A stretch of 64,000 bases of DNA, taken from NCBI RefSeq assembly GCF_017313085.1, contig NZ_JAFLNF010000003.1:248001-312000 (forward strand). Reading direction: 5' to 3'. Positions within the stretch are counted from its first letter, which is position 1, and each line of letters begins with the position of its first letter. The notes under the pieces were generated by a model. That model saw only the letters and a list, made by a program, of their open reading frames with translations, was not told the origin of the DNA and ran no database searches. Below are positions 1 to 9,662 of the stretch, piece after piece. The DNA comes from Roseibium limicola (GTDB lineage: Bacteria; Pseudomonadota; Alphaproteobacteria; Rhizobiales; Stappiaceae). The position numbers and the translations under genes were made by a program.

Positions 1-118
1 ATTTTACCCGCGCCTAACCAAGTCCACACAAGGCACTGAAATTATGAATGGATTGAGGATGCGTGAAAAACCCAGCGCAAAACACGACTGCGCGCTCCGC
101 GTGCATGCGAGGGAAAAG

Positions 119-150
119 CAAAAAAGCCGCCCCTCTCAGGACGGCTTCTT
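119..150 (-). terminator. Terminator of the mucR gene
   Basis: On the minus strand the arms AAGCCG (142-147) and CGGCTT (124-129) can pair, and a T run follows. It lies about 80 bases past the mucR stop codon, as expected for an intrinsic terminator. The rest of positions 1-226 shows no gene. Confidence 0.75.
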
Positions 151-226
151 AAAACATGACATATGTGCCTGACCGGCACCCTGTTTTTCATCTGCCCACG
201 GGCAGTGCAACAGAGGCGTTTCCGGT

Positions 227-646
227 TTAGCGGGCGGCGCGCTTGCGCTGCTGGCCGAGGCCCATCTTCTTGGCAAGCTCGGACCGCGCTGCGGCGTAGT
301 TCGGAGCAACCATCGGGTAGTCCGGACCAAGGTCCCACTTCTCGCGGTACTCTTCCGGCGTCATGTCGTAATGCGTGCGCAGGTGGCGCTTCAGCGACTT
401 GAACTTCTTGCCGTCTTCCAGACAGATGATGTAGTCCGGCATGACCGACTTCTTGATCGGCACTGCTGGCTTCAGCGGCTCCGGCTCAGGCTCGATCGAA
501 GCATTGGCGGTGTGCTGCAGAGCGCCGTAAACTTCGTTGATCAGACCAGACAGTTCAGTTGCCGCAACAGTATTGTTGCTGACATAAGCAGAAACAATAT
601 CCGCAGTGAGATCAATAAGTGTCGTGTCCACCGGGTTGTCTGTCAT
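227..646 (-). CDS. mucR: Ros/MucR family zinc-finger transcriptional regulator
   Basis: 139 residues. Proteins of this family bind AT-rich promoter DNA and control exopolysaccharide, motility and host-association genes in alphaproteobacteria. The C-terminal half carries the family core: [17 protein letters not shown] followed by [15 protein letters not shown] and [10 protein letters not shown]. The usual second zinc-binding Cys is Asp (CLED), a variant known in MucR-type proteins that fold as Cys2His2-like fingers. The N-terminal half ([14 protein letters not shown]...) matches the oligomerisation region. I chose ATG at 646 because the family begins there and AGGTGG lies just upstream; an in-frame extension to 667 adds only seven atypical residues. 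It is monocistronic, with its own terminator. Confidence 0.93.
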   Translation of the reverse strand: MTDNPVDTTLIDLTADIVSAYVSNNTVAATELSGLINEVYGALQHTANASIEPEPEPLKPAVPIKKSVMPDYIICLEDGKKFKSLKRHLRTHYDMTPEEYREKWDLGPDYPMVAPNYAAARSELAKKMGLGQQRKRAAR

Positions 647-1069
647 CTTCCACCTGTTTTGTCTCAATGTCAGGAATTTTATTCCTAAACGCCTGGCAAG
701 CTGCTTAAATCGCTAGAGGCCGCAAATAACGGATACTTCCAACGGGCAATGATCAAAATGATTCTACTTGGCCGGCAACGATTTCGCCCTTATATCCGGG
801 CTCAAGGAGACCGACAACCCCTCAGCACTAATAATTACTGCAAATTACCAAATATCATCTTGTTAACCTGAAATAATGCAGCCATTAACGAACTCATTCC
901 GTGCAATAATGACGTTACGAAAAAGAGGATTGGTACCGGGTTCACCTGAGATCCTCAACAACCTCTAGTTTTCGGACCCCAGACTCACGTAAACGTCAAC
1001 TAAACGCGTTCTACTCAGCGGCACCAAAGGTTGCTGCGCAGCATGCGCGCACTGACCGCGCGTTCTGCG
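647..1069. promoter_or_regulatory. AT-rich intergenic region upstream of mucR
   Basis: No coding region is supported. Roughly 750-920 is AT-rich for this genome, with several AATAAT/TTAAC tracts. MucR proteins commonly bind such AT-rich DNA at their own promoters, so this is a plausible autoregulatory region. That role is inference; no defined -35/-10 pair is claimed. Confidence 0.4.
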
Positions 1070-1432
1070 TCAGGTTCGTCCCTTTGTAGTTTCTTCCGGA
1101 CGATAGACCTTCTGCAGTTCATCCACCTTCGTCTCCGCACAAGGCCGATAGCCGGCAATGTACGCGGCTCGCGCCAGAAGATGCGCGGAAATAGGCGCAG
1201 TCAGCAAAAAGAACACCACGCCAGCCAGAGCGCGGGTCACCACGTCCAGCTCGTGGGCGTAGACCGCCAACGCGAGCAAGGCCAAGCCCGACCCCAACGT
1301 TCCGGCCTTTGAGGCCGCATGCATGCGCATGTAAACGTCATTCAGGCGCAAAAGCCCAATCGATCCAACCAGGGCAAACAGCGCCCCCAGCACCAGCATC
1401 AACCCTACAATGATGTCAAATACTCCGTTCAT
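1070..1432 (-). CDS. mnhG: Na+/H+ (K+/H+) antiporter subunit G
   Basis: 120 residues. This is the last subunit of the Mrp/Mnh/Pha multi-subunit cation/proton antiporter in the inner membrane, used for pH and Na+/K+ homeostasis. The sequence shows three hydrophobic segments (about residues 3-30, 45-60 and 65-90) and the family pattern [20 protein letters not shown]. Its ATG overlaps the stop of mnhF by 4 bases, which points to translational coupling. It closes the operon mnhA-B-C-D-E-F-G, read from 7029 down to 1070. Confidence 0.93.
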   Translation of the reverse strand: MNGVFDIIVGLMLVLGALFALVGSIGLLRLNDVYMRMHAASKAGTLGSGLALLALAVYAHELDVVTRALAGVVFFLLTAPISAHLLARAAYIAGYRPCAETKVDELQKVYRPEETTKGRT

Positions 1433-1785
1433 TGCCCGGCCTTTCTGCGCGCGATGCTTTCATCGACTTCCTTGAGGATGGTCTTGTCACCGGCCAGGCC
1501 GCGGTTGAGTACGAAGCGGGCGAAAGCGACCGTCGCCAGAAAGCCGACCAGCCCGAGCGTCAGGGCAATGTCGAGATAAAGATAGTAATCCGTCAGGACG
1601 CCAATAGCGCCAATAAAGCCGATGCCAACCGCAACCAGCATGTCGAGGGCGATCACCCGATCCGGCAAAGTCGGTCCCTTGACGATACGAACCACGATCA
1701 GAAGGAACGAAACCGTCAGGATTACCAATGCGGCATGGGTGCAGATATCGAGGAACTGGCTTGCAAAGAGATCGAAGGATTTCAT
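1429..1785 (-). CDS. mnhF: Na+/H+ antiporter subunit F
   Basis: 118 residues with three predicted membrane helices. The signature [19 protein letters not shown] is diagnostic of MrpF/PhaF. It is a small membrane subunit of the Mrp antiporter complex. Start and stop overlap mnhE and mnhG by 4 bases each, so translation is probably coupled. The C-terminal tail (about 25 residues, rich in K, E and D) is cytoplasmic-like and a little longer than in many MrpF proteins. Confidence 0.93.
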   Translation of the reverse strand: MKSFDLFASQFLDICTHAALVILTVSFLLIVVRIVKGPTLPDRVIALDMLVAVGIGFIGAIGVLTDYYLYLDIALTLGLVGFLATVAFARFVLNRGLAGDKTILKEVDESIARRKAGQ

Positions 1786-2258
1786 CGGAACACCTCCAGG
1801 ATCTTGCGTTCAAAGCCGCTTTTGATGTCATTGATCGTACGTTCCGGATCAGGAACGTCGAGGCAATGGACATAGAGCGTCTTGCGGTCCTCTGACACAT
1901 CCACCGACAGAGTGCCGGGCGTCAAGGTAATGAGATTGGCCAGGATGGTGATTTCAAAGTCGCGATCAACCGTCAGCGGATAAGCGATGATGCCCGGATG
2001 CAGATCGATCTTCGGGCGGATGACAATCAGCGCCACACGGGTGGCGGAAAGCACCAGCTCATACAAGAACAGAAACATCAGGCCGAAAGCCTGGCCTGCC
2101 TTCTTGAAATACTGTGCCGTACCCGCCTGCTCCCGGATCAGATAGAGCGTGAAGGTCGACAGGATGAAGCCGAAGGCCAGGTTCACCTCGGAGAAACTGC
2201 CTGTGACGGCGCCCCAGGAGAGCGCCATCAGTATGTTGATGAGAAAGAGCGCTGTCAT
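1782..2258 (-). CDS. mnhE: Na+/H+ antiporter subunit E
   Basis: 158 residues. This is the MrpE/PhaE subunit, with two or three N-terminal membrane helices followed by a soluble domain containing [19 protein letters not shown], the family hallmark. I chose ATG 2258 because it follows the mnhD stop after one base. An in-frame start at 2288 would lie inside mnhD and add MSARFSENTD, which is not family-like. MrpE is needed for full antiport in characterised systems. Confidence 0.93.
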   Translation of the reverse strand: MTALFLINILMALSWGAVTGSFSEVNLAFGFILSTFTLYLIREQAGTAQYFKKAGQAFGLMFLFLYELVLSATRVALIVIRPKIDLHPGIIAYPLTVDRDFEITILANLITLTPGTLSVDVSEDRKTLYVHCLDVPDPERTINDIKSGFERKILEVFR

Positions 2259-2259
2259 G

Positions 2260-3849
2260 TCAGTGTTCTCCGAAAACCGAGCGGACATAGGCGGACGGGT
2301 CGATCACCCCTTCCGCGCCACGCTGAACAAGCTGCACCATGGCATCGGGCTGAAGTCCAATGTAGATGACCAGCCCGGTCAGCAGCAGCAAGGGGAGCCA
2401 TAATGCCGGCGAGGTTACTTCAGGAGCCGGAGCCAGCCGAACCGTTGTCGCGCCATCCGGTGTTCCTTCCGCGCCGCCGCGCCAGAAGGCAAAGATCCAG
2501 ACCCGACCGACGGCCAATGTACTCAGGAAGCCCGAGAAGAGAATGGCGAAGGCCAGCCAGCCTCTCCCGTCCACCAGTGAGGCCTCGACCAGCATCATCT
2601 TGGGCCAGAACCCCGAGAACGGGGGAAGGCCGGAGACGGCGAAGGCCAGCACCAGAAACAGGCCACCAAAGTAAGGGTTCAGGCCATACAAGGCCCCGAG
2701 CTGGCGCAATTGATAGGAGCCACCCATCAGCTTCATGATACCGGCCGCCATATACAGCGCTGTCATGACGATGATGGAATGCACGGCGTAGAAGATCGAC
2801 CCGGCGATGCCTTGAGTGCTTCCCACGGCAATGCCGGCCAGCATGGCGCCGATGCCGACGATCACCAGATATCCCAGTAGCCTGCGGACTTCCGCCTGCG
2901 CCAGAGCCCCCAGCCCACCGGTGATCATCGTGGCAATGGCGATCAGAGAAATCACATCGGCCATATAGTCGCGCGCACCGGGCAAGATCAGCACGAAAAT
3001 GCGGATCAGCGCATAGACGCCGACCTTGGTCAGAAGACCGGCGAAGACCGCAGACACCACAATGTTGGGAGTGTGATAGGACGCGGGAAGCCAGAAGTTG
3101 ACCGGAAAGGCTGCCGCTTTCATGGCGAAAGCCAACAGATAGATGCCGGCGATGGTCGCCAGTGGCCCGACGCTCCCTCCTGCGTCCATGGCTGCCACCT
3201 TCATGGCGATGTCCGCCATGTTGAGCGTGCCGAAGTTGCCATACAGCAAGCCGGTCGCGATCAAGAACAGGTTGGTACCGATCAGGTTGAGAATGCCGTA
3301 TTTGACTGTACCGTCGAGCTGAGCGCGATCATTGCCGAGCACCAGCAGGCCATAGGAAGAGATCAGCAGAACCTCGAACCAGACATAGAGATTGAAGATA
3401 TCACCTGTCAGGAAGGCGCCTGATACCCCGGTCAACAGCAACAACAAGAACGGGTAGAAGCCATAGCGACGCCCGGTTCCATCGACGGTGACCAGCCCAT
3501 ACAGGCCGGCACACCAGGCCACGATAGAGGCAATCAGCGACAGGGATGCCCCAAGCGCATCTGCAGTGAAAGCGATACCGAAGGGCGGCAGCCAGTTGCC
3601 CATGACCATGGTGATAACGCCGTGGTCGAGCACCCGCATCAGCAAGCCAACGTTGACGATCACCAACAGGCTCAGAAAGATCATCCCGATCTTCGGCTGT
3701 GCCGCGGTGTTCTTGCGCGCCATCAGTGCCAGTGTGCCGCCCAGAATGGTGACAAGGGTGGGCGCAATGACCAGCCAGTCGGCAGCCGAAACCGGCGCCG
3801 TGATCATCGCATGGGAGAGGTCGACAGAATGCTCTGAGGATCCAGCCAT
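2260..3849 (-). CDS. mnhD: Na+/H+ antiporter subunit D (NuoN/ND2-like)
   Basis: 529 residues and about 14 membrane helices. It belongs to the proton-pumping NuoL/M/N superfamily (proton-conducting membrane transporter domain, about residues 135-430). Seen motifs include FNLYVWFEVLLISSYGLL, with the conserved glutamate, and KAAAFPVNFWLPASYHTPN, with the conserved lysine. In Mrp complexes MrpA and MrpD form the antiport core. The start at 3849 lies 5 bases past the mnhC stop, with AAGGA about 10 bases upstream. A shorter start at M15 (MITAPVSAAD) cannot be excluded. Confidence 0.94.
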   Translation of the reverse strand: MAGSSEHSVDLSHAMITAPVSAADWLVIAPTLVTILGGTLALMARKNTAAQPKIGMIFLSLLVIVNVGLLMRVLDHGVITMVMGNWLPPFGIAFTADALGASLSLIASIVAWCAGLYGLVTVDGTGRRYGFYPFLLLLLTGVSGAFLTGDIFNLYVWFEVLLISSYGLLVLGNDRAQLDGTVKYGILNLIGTNLFLIATGLLYGNFGTLNMADIAMKVAAMDAGGSVGPLATIAGIYLLAFAMKAAAFPVNFWLPASYHTPNIVVSAVFAGLLTKVGVYALIRIFVLILPGARDYMADVISLIAIATMITGGLGALAQAEVRRLLGYLVIVGIGAMLAGIAVGSTQGIAGSIFYAVHSIIVMTALYMAAGIMKLMGGSYQLRQLGALYGLNPYFGGLFLVLAFAVSGLPPFSGFWPKMMLVEASLVDGRGWLAFAILFSGFLSTLAVGRVWIFAFWRGGAEGTPDGATTVRLAPAPEVTSPALWLPLLLLTGLVIYIGLQPDAMVQLVQRGAEGVIDPSAYVRSVFGEH

Positions 3850-3854
3850 TTCGT

Positions 3855-4232
3855 TCAGTATCCTTGCGGCGGAAGCGGATCGTCTTCGGGTTCGGCGACG
3901 CGCATTTCATTGGCGTCATCGGTCCCCAGTTCCTGGTAGGCGCGGAAAGCCAGCACCAGGAGGAAGGCGAAGAAGGAAAAGGAAATCACGATGGCTGTCA
4001 GCACCAATGCCTGCGGCAGCGGGTTGGCCGTCGCTTCCACAAGTGTGTAGAGGTGCTCGGGAATCAGCGGCGGCACCTGGCGGGTCAGACGTCCAGCTGT
4101 GAAAATCAGCAGATTGACAGCATTGCCCAGAATGGCGATGCCCAGCAAAATGCGCACCAGCTGACGCGACAGCATGAGATAGACCGAGACGGCGAAGAAC
4201 AACCCGATCAGAACGGAGAGGCCAGTTTCCAT
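3855..4232 (-). CDS. mnhC: Na+/H+ antiporter subunit C (NuoK-like)
   Basis: 125 residues with three helices. It belongs to the NuoK/MnhC family, recognised by LSRQLVRILLGIAILGNAVN and the downstream LPQALVLTAIVISF block. Its first base overlaps the last base of the mnhB stop (TGATG), a coupled arrangement. The C-terminal tail after residue 105 is acidic and polar. Confidence 0.94.
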   Translation of the reverse strand: METGLSVLIGLFFAVSVYLMLSRQLVRILLGIAILGNAVNLLIFTAGRLTRQVPPLIPEHLYTLVEATANPLPQALVLTAIVISFSFFAFLLVLAFRAYQELGTDDANEMRVAEPEDDPLPPQGY

Positions 4233-4654
4233 CAGTCGCTCTCCCTTTCTTCCAGAGCCAGCGCAATGGAGGAAATGGCCCCGACGACGACGAAGTAGAC
4301 GCCAAGGTCAAAAAGCATTGGCGTCATCAGGTCGATTTCCGTGCCGAAGGCATGCAGCGTGATGAATTGCGTTGTCATGAAAGTCTGCTTGAAAAACAGC
4401 GACGGCAGGCCTGCCAGCGTGGCGATCAGCAGACCGAAGGCTGCCAGGCTCATCGGGTGAACCCTGATCGCTCGACGCACCGAGGTCACACCACAGGCGA
4501 TGCCGTAGATGGCCAGGGCAGACGCGGCGATCAGACCGCCGATGAAGCCACCACCGGGCTCGTTGTGTCCCCGCAGAAGCACAAAGATCGAGAACAGGAT
4601 CATCAAAGCCGTCAGATAGGGCGCGATGGTGCGGAAAATGATCGTACGCATCAC
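4232..4654 (-). CDS. mnhB: Na+/H+ antiporter subunit B
   Basis: 140 residues and four helices, with the MnhB signature [19 protein letters not shown]. As a separate gene this marks a seven-gene (group 1) Mrp operon, rather than the six-gene type in which A and B are fused. It overlaps mnhA by 4 bases at its start and mnhC by 1 base at its end. Confidence 0.94.
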   Translation of the reverse strand: MMRTIIFRTIAPYLTALMILFSIFVLLRGHNEPGGGFIGGLIAASALAIYGIACGVTSVRRAIRVHPMSLAAFGLLIATLAGLPSLFFKQTFMTTQFITLHAFGTEIDLMTPMLFDLGVYFVVVGAISSIALALEERESD

Positions 4655-7029
4655 TTCACCTCCATGGGCTTGGCCAGAGCTTCCTCACCTGCGCCCTCAT
4701 CCTGGGCAGAGGTGGTTTTGGTCTTGACCCGGATCAACGCCAGGACACAGAGGCCGGTGAGAACCACCACCGCAATCTCACCGAGCGTATCCACCCCACG
4801 GAAATCAACGATGATCACGTTGACGATGTTGCGGCCGTGGGCAATGACGCGGGCATATTGAGCGAAGAAGTCGGACAGACTGGTGTCGAACGGCTGCTGG
4901 GTGATGGACATCAGCGTCAGCATGACGCCCAGCCCCACGGCGACAGCAATGATGCCTGAGACCACCGAGGCGCCGAAGGGGCGGTGATCTGCAGGCGCCA
5001 GATCCAGACGGGTCATGACCAGAGCCAGAATGACCACGGACAAGGTTTCCACCATGAACTGGGTAAAGGAGAGATCCGGCGCACCGAACAGCATGAAGAT
5101 CAGCGCGACTGCAAAGCCCTGAATGCCGAGAGATACGATAGCTGTCAGCCGGTTGGCTGCCGCCAGAATGGCACCCAGACCAACCACGGCGATCAGCAGA
5201 ATCCCCCATTCAAAGAAGCGAAACTCGGGGAAATCCGGCCAGTTTGGCAGGCCATCGGCCAGAAACAGCGGCACAAGAAGAGCGATCGCGGTCATCGCAA
5301 AGACCATGGTCATGTAGGTTTGCATCCAGCCGACCTGAACCGAGCGGGTGACCCATGTGGCCAGGCCGACGAGGCCCTTGATAGCCTGATCGAACCCCTT
5401 GTCCGGCCCCCAGCCGATGGCGGCCAATACCTGGATCATCAGGGCACGCACCGTATCGATCTTCAGATAGAGCACGATGCCCAAGGCCACGGTGACCAGC
5501 GACAGAAGCAACGGCATACCGACATGCGCCGGGATCAGATGCAGATCGACCTCAGGCTGATGCCCCATCAGCGAAGCCAGCATCGGACCGATGAACAGCT
5601 CGCCGGTGGTGTGAGCGAAAAGCGCCGCCGCAAGCCCCGTCAAAGCCAGGGCGACGGGTCCGGCAAACAGCAGAATGGGGCCTTCATGCGCGTGTTTCGG
5701 CGTGTCGACTTTCTGCCCGATGAAGGGCTTGAGTGCGACAGCTGCCGCAACGGCAAACATCAGACCGTTGCCGACAACGGCCACCGCTGTGACCAGGAGG
5801 CCCGCCCCGACACCCAACGTGCCTTCATACAATATTTCCTTGGCAATGAAGCCGATGAAGGGCGGCAGACCGCCCATGGACAGCGCCGCCATTGCAGCGG
5901 CCGCAAAGGTGACAGGCATCGCCCCGCGCAAACCGCCCAGCTTGGTGATGTCGCGTGTACCGGCCTCATGATCCACCGTGCCGGCAACCATAAACAGCGC
6001 CCCCTTGAAGAGCGAATGCGCCAGCAGGTAAAGCACGGCGCCTTCCAGCGCCTTCTCGCTGCTTGTGCCAGTGAGCATGACCAGAAGCCCGAGAGAGGCC
6101 ACGGTCGTGTAGGCCAGCATCAACTTCATGTCGGTCTGGCGCATGGCCAGCAATGTGCCGATCAACAATGTCACGCCACCAAACAGCGGCAAGACCGTCA
6201 TCCACAATGTCGTATCGCCCATGACCGGATGCATACGCATCAACAGATAGACACCCGCCTTCACCATTGTCGCCGAATGCAGGAAGGCCGAGACCGGTGT
6301 CGGAGCCTCCATGGCGTTGGGCAACCAGAAATGGAACGGGAACTGTGCTGACTTGGTGAACGCACCACCGAGGATCAGCAGGAAGATCGGCAGATAATAG
6401 TCACCGCCGCGAATGGCTTCCGGATCAGCCAGAAGTTCGGTCAGGGACATATGCCCGGTCACGCCGATGATCAACAGAACGCCGGCCAAAAGCGCCAACC
6501 CTCCGCCACCGGTGACCACCAGAGCCTGTAGTGCCGCGCGACGGGATGCTGCCCGCAGATGATCGAAGCCAATCAGCAGGAACGAGGTGATGGACGTCAG
6601 TTCCCAGTAGATGAACAGGGTGATCAGATTGTCGGAGAGCACGACCCCAAGCATGGCGCCCATGAACAGGAACAGGAACGAGAAAAACCGCCCCTGCTGG
6701 GCATGCCCTTTCAGATAGCCACCCGCATACAGAATGATGAACGTTCCGATGCCCGAGATCAGCAGCGTGAACAGCAGCGAAAGGCCGTCGATGAAGAACG
6801 AGAAGTTGACGCCATAGGTCGGCACCCACTGCCAGGCGGCACCATAGGTTTCGCCATGAGAGACGTCGCCGACAAAGCCGGTGAAATGGAGGAATATCAG
6901 CGCTGGGACCAAAGCCAGCACCCAGGCCGCATTGTGTTTGAGGGCCTTGGTCAGAACAGGCGCAATGGCAGCCGCAGCAAAGGGCGCCAGAATGGCCAGA
7001 ATGGTGGTGTCGGTCGCTACTGGCGTCAT
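4651..7029 (-). CDS. mnhA: Na+/H+ antiporter subunit A (NuoL/ND5-like)
   Basis: 792 residues and about 20 membrane helices. It is the largest Mrp subunit and promoter-proximal in the operon. The NuoL-like part (about residues 60-430) contains [13 protein letters not shown] and [20 protein letters not shown], with the conserved Glu and Lys of the proton path. The C-terminal third holds the MrpA extension, with the MbhD-like segment [15 protein letters not shown] and the MbhE-like [15 protein letters not shown]. Its length is normal for MrpA. The upstream region to 7491 is shared with a divergently transcribed gene. Confidence 0.95.
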   Translation of the reverse strand: MTPVATDTTILAILAPFAAAAIAPVLTKALKHNAAWVLALVPALIFLHFTGFVGDVSHGETYGAAWQWVPTYGVNFSFFIDGLSLLFTLLISGIGTFIILYAGGYLKGHAQQGRFFSFLFLFMGAMLGVVLSDNLITLFIYWELTSITSFLLIGFDHLRAASRRAALQALVVTGGGGLALLAGVLLIIGVTGHMSLTELLADPEAIRGGDYYLPIFLLILGGAFTKSAQFPFHFWLPNAMEAPTPVSAFLHSATMVKAGVYLLMRMHPVMGDTTLWMTVLPLFGGVTLLIGTLLAMRQTDMKLMLAYTTVASLGLLVMLTGTSSEKALEGAVLYLLAHSLFKGALFMVAGTVDHEAGTRDITKLGGLRGAMPVTFAAAAMAALSMGGLPPFIGFIAKEILYEGTLGVGAGLLVTAVAVVGNGLMFAVAAAVALKPFIGQKVDTPKHAHEGPILLFAGPVALALTGLAAALFAHTTGELFIGPMLASLMGHQPEVDLHLIPAHVGMPLLLSLVTVALGIVLYLKIDTVRALMIQVLAAIGWGPDKGFDQAIKGLVGLATWVTRSVQVGWMQTYMTMVFAMTAIALLVPLFLADGLPNWPDFPEFRFFEWGILLIAVVGLGAILAAANRLTAIVSLGIQGFAVALIFMLFGAPDLSFTQFMVETLSVVILALVMTRLDLAPADHRPFGASVVSGIIAVAVGLGVMLTLMSITQQPFDTSLSDFFAQYARVIAHGRNIVNVIIVDFRGVDTLGEIAVVVLTGLCVLALIRVKTKTTSAQDEGAGEEALAKPMEVK

Positions 7030-7491
7030 ACGTGCTCGATCACTTCACGGGACTGGAAGCGTGGCTAGGGCGATCCGGAGCGAATCACTGCACCACAAAA
7101 GGTTTCATCAGAAGACTTTTTGAAGCTTCTGAATGCCATAGAAGAGTTATGAAACGGTTGCCAAAGGATTTCTCCCCTCAGGCCTAGTCGTTCCAACCCT
7201 CTCAATGTCCCAGTACCGCATAGCTCCCCCCCTCATTCAAATAACCCATTCCTCGCTGCAGACGATCTATTTTGCACTGCCGCATAAATTTTCATTTCAA
7301 CGCAGATTAGCGCATTGCGCCCAAAGTCCAACCCAAACCTTATTCTCCCCCTGTTAGATATGCCAATAGCCTCGCAATTCCAGAGGGCTAGCGCGTTTTC
7401 GTTACTTTATTGAAAGACTTTTCACGCTCAAATTCACCCTACGTCCCGTTTTGGGAAGTCTTCTTTCGACCCTTGCATCCGAAGGTAGCCA
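7030..7491. promoter_or_regulatory. Divergent intergenic region between mnhA and the PAS-GGDEF gene
   Basis: 462 bases without a supported gene. About 90 bases upstream of the mnhA start is an inverted repeat, TCAGAAG (7108-7114) and CTTCTGA (7126-7132), separated by 11 bases that include part of the palindrome GAAGCTTC (7122-7129). This may be an operator for the antiporter operon. The right half (7230-7420) is AT-rich and probably carries the promoter of the plus-strand gene. Confidence 0.45.
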
Positions 7492-8433
7492 ATGGCCGTT
7501 GAGCTCTCTAAAACCGACGTAGACTACAAGGCTCTGACCGAGTGCTGTTCCGATGTGGTGATGCAAATCGGCCCTGACAATGAGCTGATCTACGTTTCCC
7601 CAGCGGTGAGTGATGTTTTGGGGTGGAGCCCGAACGAAATCTCGCATCGGCACATGGACCTTCTCTACGAGGAAGACCGTGAGAGAGTGCTCTTGAGTGC
7701 CGCCGCGCTGCATTCAGGCCGGCGTCAAAGCAGCGTTTCACAATTCCGTGTCTACCGAAAAGATGGAAAGCTGATCTGGGTCGAGGGTGCCGCGCACAAG
7801 CTGACCACGACAGGCGGCGGCGCCAATGGGCTGGTTCTTTCCATGCGGGACATATCTGTGCGCATGGATCTGCAGGAAGAGCTCAAGTCCCTGACACGCA
7901 CCGATGGCCTGACGGGCCTCGCCAATCGGCGCACGTTCAATGAACTTCTGGAAAAGGAATGGGCGATTGCCCGGCGTGAGAAGACGCCACTCAGTCTGCT
8001 TTTTGTCAATCTCGACCGGTTTCGCTTCTTCAATGACCACTGCGGAAATCAGGTTGGCGATGATTGCCTACGCGATGTGGCCGGCGTTCTGGTTGCCACC
8101 GCCCGACGCCCCGCCGATCTGGTCTGCCGATATGGTGGTGATCAATTGGCCTTGGTCCTGCCTCGAACCCATGCCGACGGCGTCAGGACCATCGGCGAAT
8201 ATATCCGTATTGCCGTTGAAGACCTCCAGATCCCTAATCAAGGCAATACAGAGCACGGCAAAATCCTGACCTTGTCCGTCGGCGCGGCCACCGCGCTGCA
8301 CCAGGACGGTGCGCCCTACGTGTCATGGGACATCCTTGTGGCGACGGCCTCCCAGGCGCTTGCCAAGGCAAAAAGCACGGGGCGCAATCGGGTAGATTTC
8401 TCTCCGCTCGTCATCAAGCCCGCACAATTGTGA
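7492..8433 (+). CDS. PAS-GGDEF protein with degenerate catalytic site
   Basis: 313 residues. A PAS domain (about 10-120, with the SPAVSDVLGW and YRKDGKLIWVEG elements) is followed by a GGDEF domain (about 125-300, starting TDGLTGLANRR). The signature motif is GGDQL (residues 215-219) instead of GGDEF/GGEEF. The first metal-binding Asp of the DxD element is Asn173 (VNLDRF). Both ligands used for catalysis in PleD-type cyclases are therefore changed. The inhibitory-site RPAD lies five residues before GGDQL and is intact. From these residues I infer a c-di-GMP receptor or regulatory protein rather than a working diguanylate cyclase. There is no membrane segment. The start has GAAGGT just upstream. 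Confidence 0.88.
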   Translation: MAVELSKTDVDYKALTECCSDVVMQIGPDNELIYVSPAVSDVLGWSPNEISHRHMDLLYEEDRERVLLSAAALHSGRRQSSVSQFRVYRKDGKLIWVEGAAHKLTTTGGGANGLVLSMRDISVRMDLQEELKSLTRTDGLTGLANRRTFNELLEKEWAIARREKTPLSLLFVNLDRFRFFNDHCGNQVGDDCLRDVAGVLVATARRPADLVCRYGGDQLALVLPRTHADGVRTIGEYIRIAVEDLQIPNQGNTEHGKILTLSVGAATALHQDGAPYVSWDILVATASQALAKAKSTGRNRVDFSPLVIKPAQL

Positions 8434-8591
8434 GTCTTCCAAGCATTCACACCAGTGATATCGCGTTCAAGCAGACGTCAGCCGCCAGAGTCCACCTGCC
8501 CGTCTTTCCTCTCCAGCAACCTTGCCACCTTGCCTGAGATGGCGATGCTCCCTATCTCACGAGGGACAATAGCGAACGTCAGGAGATACTC

Positions 8592-8999
8592 ATGACCGCC
8601 CCCGTACCGAAACTTGAAAAATCAGAAGAAGACTGGCGCGAAGAGCTGACGCCGGAGCAATTTCAGGTGCTGCGCAAGTCGGGCACCGAGCGACCTTTCA
8701 CCGGCCCCTATTGGGACACGTTTGAACATGGCCGCTATGACTGTCTGGGCTGCGGCCAACCGCTGTTCCTGTCAGACACGAAATTCGATGCCGGTTGTGG
8801 CTGGCCGAGTTTCTTCAAGGCAGTCACCCCGGACGCCATCACCGAGATCGAGGATCGCACCCACGGCATGCTACGAACAGAAATCCGCTGTTCACGCTGC
8901 GACGGCCACCTCGGGCACGTGTTTCCCGACGGTCCGCCACCAACCGGTTTGCGCTACTGCCTCAATGGCACAGCCATGAGCTTCACGCCCCTGGACTGA
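8592..8999 (+). CDS. msrB: Peptide-methionine (R)-S-oxide reductase MsrB
   Basis: 135 residues, full length for a single-domain MsrB. The enzyme reduces the R epimer of methionine sulfoxide in proteins. Two CxxC pairs (CLGC and CSRC) form the structural zinc site. The catalytic Cys is in [11 protein letters not shown] near the C-terminus; most family members have RYCINS there. The CGWPSFF and [10 protein letters not shown] blocks are present. AGGAG upstream supports ATG 8592. It is cytoplasmic, with no signal peptide. Confidence 0.95.
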   Translation: MTAPVPKLEKSEEDWREELTPEQFQVLRKSGTERPFTGPYWDTFEHGRYDCLGCGQPLFLSDTKFDAGCGWPSFFKAVTPDAITEIEDRTHGMLRTEIRCSRCDGHLGHVFPDGPPPTGLRYCLNGTAMSFTPLD

Positions 9000-9004
9000 T
9001 GTTG

Positions 9005-9487
9005 CTACTCAGCTGGCTGCAGGCGGTCTGCGCCTGCGGTCGGGTGTCCTTTGTCCTCGGGGGTCCGGGCCTCACGCGCCCGCAGGATCCGACCGATGTT
9101 ATCCTCGATCCAGTCGGCGAAGAGCCGAACACGCTCTGCTGCCTCGTGTCCAAGCGGGGTCAGATTGTAGTCGACATGCGGCGGAACGACCGGGCGGGAG
9201 TGGCGGTCCAAAAAACCGTCCGCTTCCAGTGCCTGAAGGGTCTGCGACAGCATCTTCTCACTGACGCCACTGACCTTGCGCCGCAGATCCGAAAAGCGCA
9301 TCGGCCCATCCTCAAGCGCGATCAGCACGAGCACGCCCCATCGACTTGTCAGATGGCGCAGGACTTCCCGCGACGGGCAGTCAGCCGCCAGAAGCTCGCC
9401 ACGCCGCACCGCCGACGATAAAATCCCGTCGACCCGAGGGGCCAGCTGCTCATCCCGCTTTGCGCCATGCGCTTCATCGTTGTTCAT
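9005..9487 (-). CDS. HxlR-family transcriptional regulator (QorR/YtfH-like)
   Basis: 160 residues. The winged-helix HxlR domain spans about residues 40-130, with CPSREVLRHLTSRWGVLVL, FSDLRRKVSGVSEKMLSQTL and DYNLTPLG. The single Cys at the start of the domain is the residue that senses thiol-reactive compounds in several family members (YodB, QorR). It is transcribed away from qorB, an arrangement also seen for ytfH/ytfG. I chose ATG 9487 (MNNDEAHG) over the in-frame start at 9514. A palindromic operator lies in the shared upstream region at 9583-9606. The likely role is repression of qorB until quinone or electrophile stress. Confidence 0.88.
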   Translation of the reverse strand: MNNDEAHGAKRDEQLAPRVDGILSSAVRRGELLAADCPSREVLRHLTSRWGVLVLIALEDGPMRFSDLRRKVSGVSEKMLSQTLQALEADGFLDRHSRPVVPPHVDYNLTPLGHEAAERVRLFADWIEDNIGRILRAREARTPEDKGHPTAGADRLQPAE

Positions 9488-9573
9488 CTCAGTTATCCCG
9501 CAACGCCATCCCAAAGCAGTCTTCAGGCAACAGCCTTGCTATGAAAGCTATGGGAAAAATTCTCATCAATTTC

Positions 9574-9614
9574 AAAACTAACCTTTTTGTATGTACTTAC
9601 AAAAAGAAAGTTTT
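9574..9614. promoter_or_regulatory. Palindromic operator between the HxlR gene and qorB
   Basis: Perfect 9-base arms CTTTTTGTA (9583-9591) and TACAAAAAG (9598-9606) flank a 6-base centre. A second outer pair, AAAACT (9574-9579) and AGTTTT (9609-9614), extends the symmetry. The GTA-n6-TAC core resembles HxlR/YodB-type sites. It sits 57 bases before the qorB start, so it probably overlaps that promoter. Confidence 0.75.
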
Positions 9615-9662
9615 CAAGCCACCTATGGGGTATTCCGTAATCAATCACTCAGGAGCATCCCC

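Noticed and set aside
4984-6351. 455-codon open frame antisense to mnhA
   Set aside because: It is a shadow of the high-GC mnhA gene in the opposite strand; composition (Q, H, R-rich) is not protein-like and there is no ribosome site.
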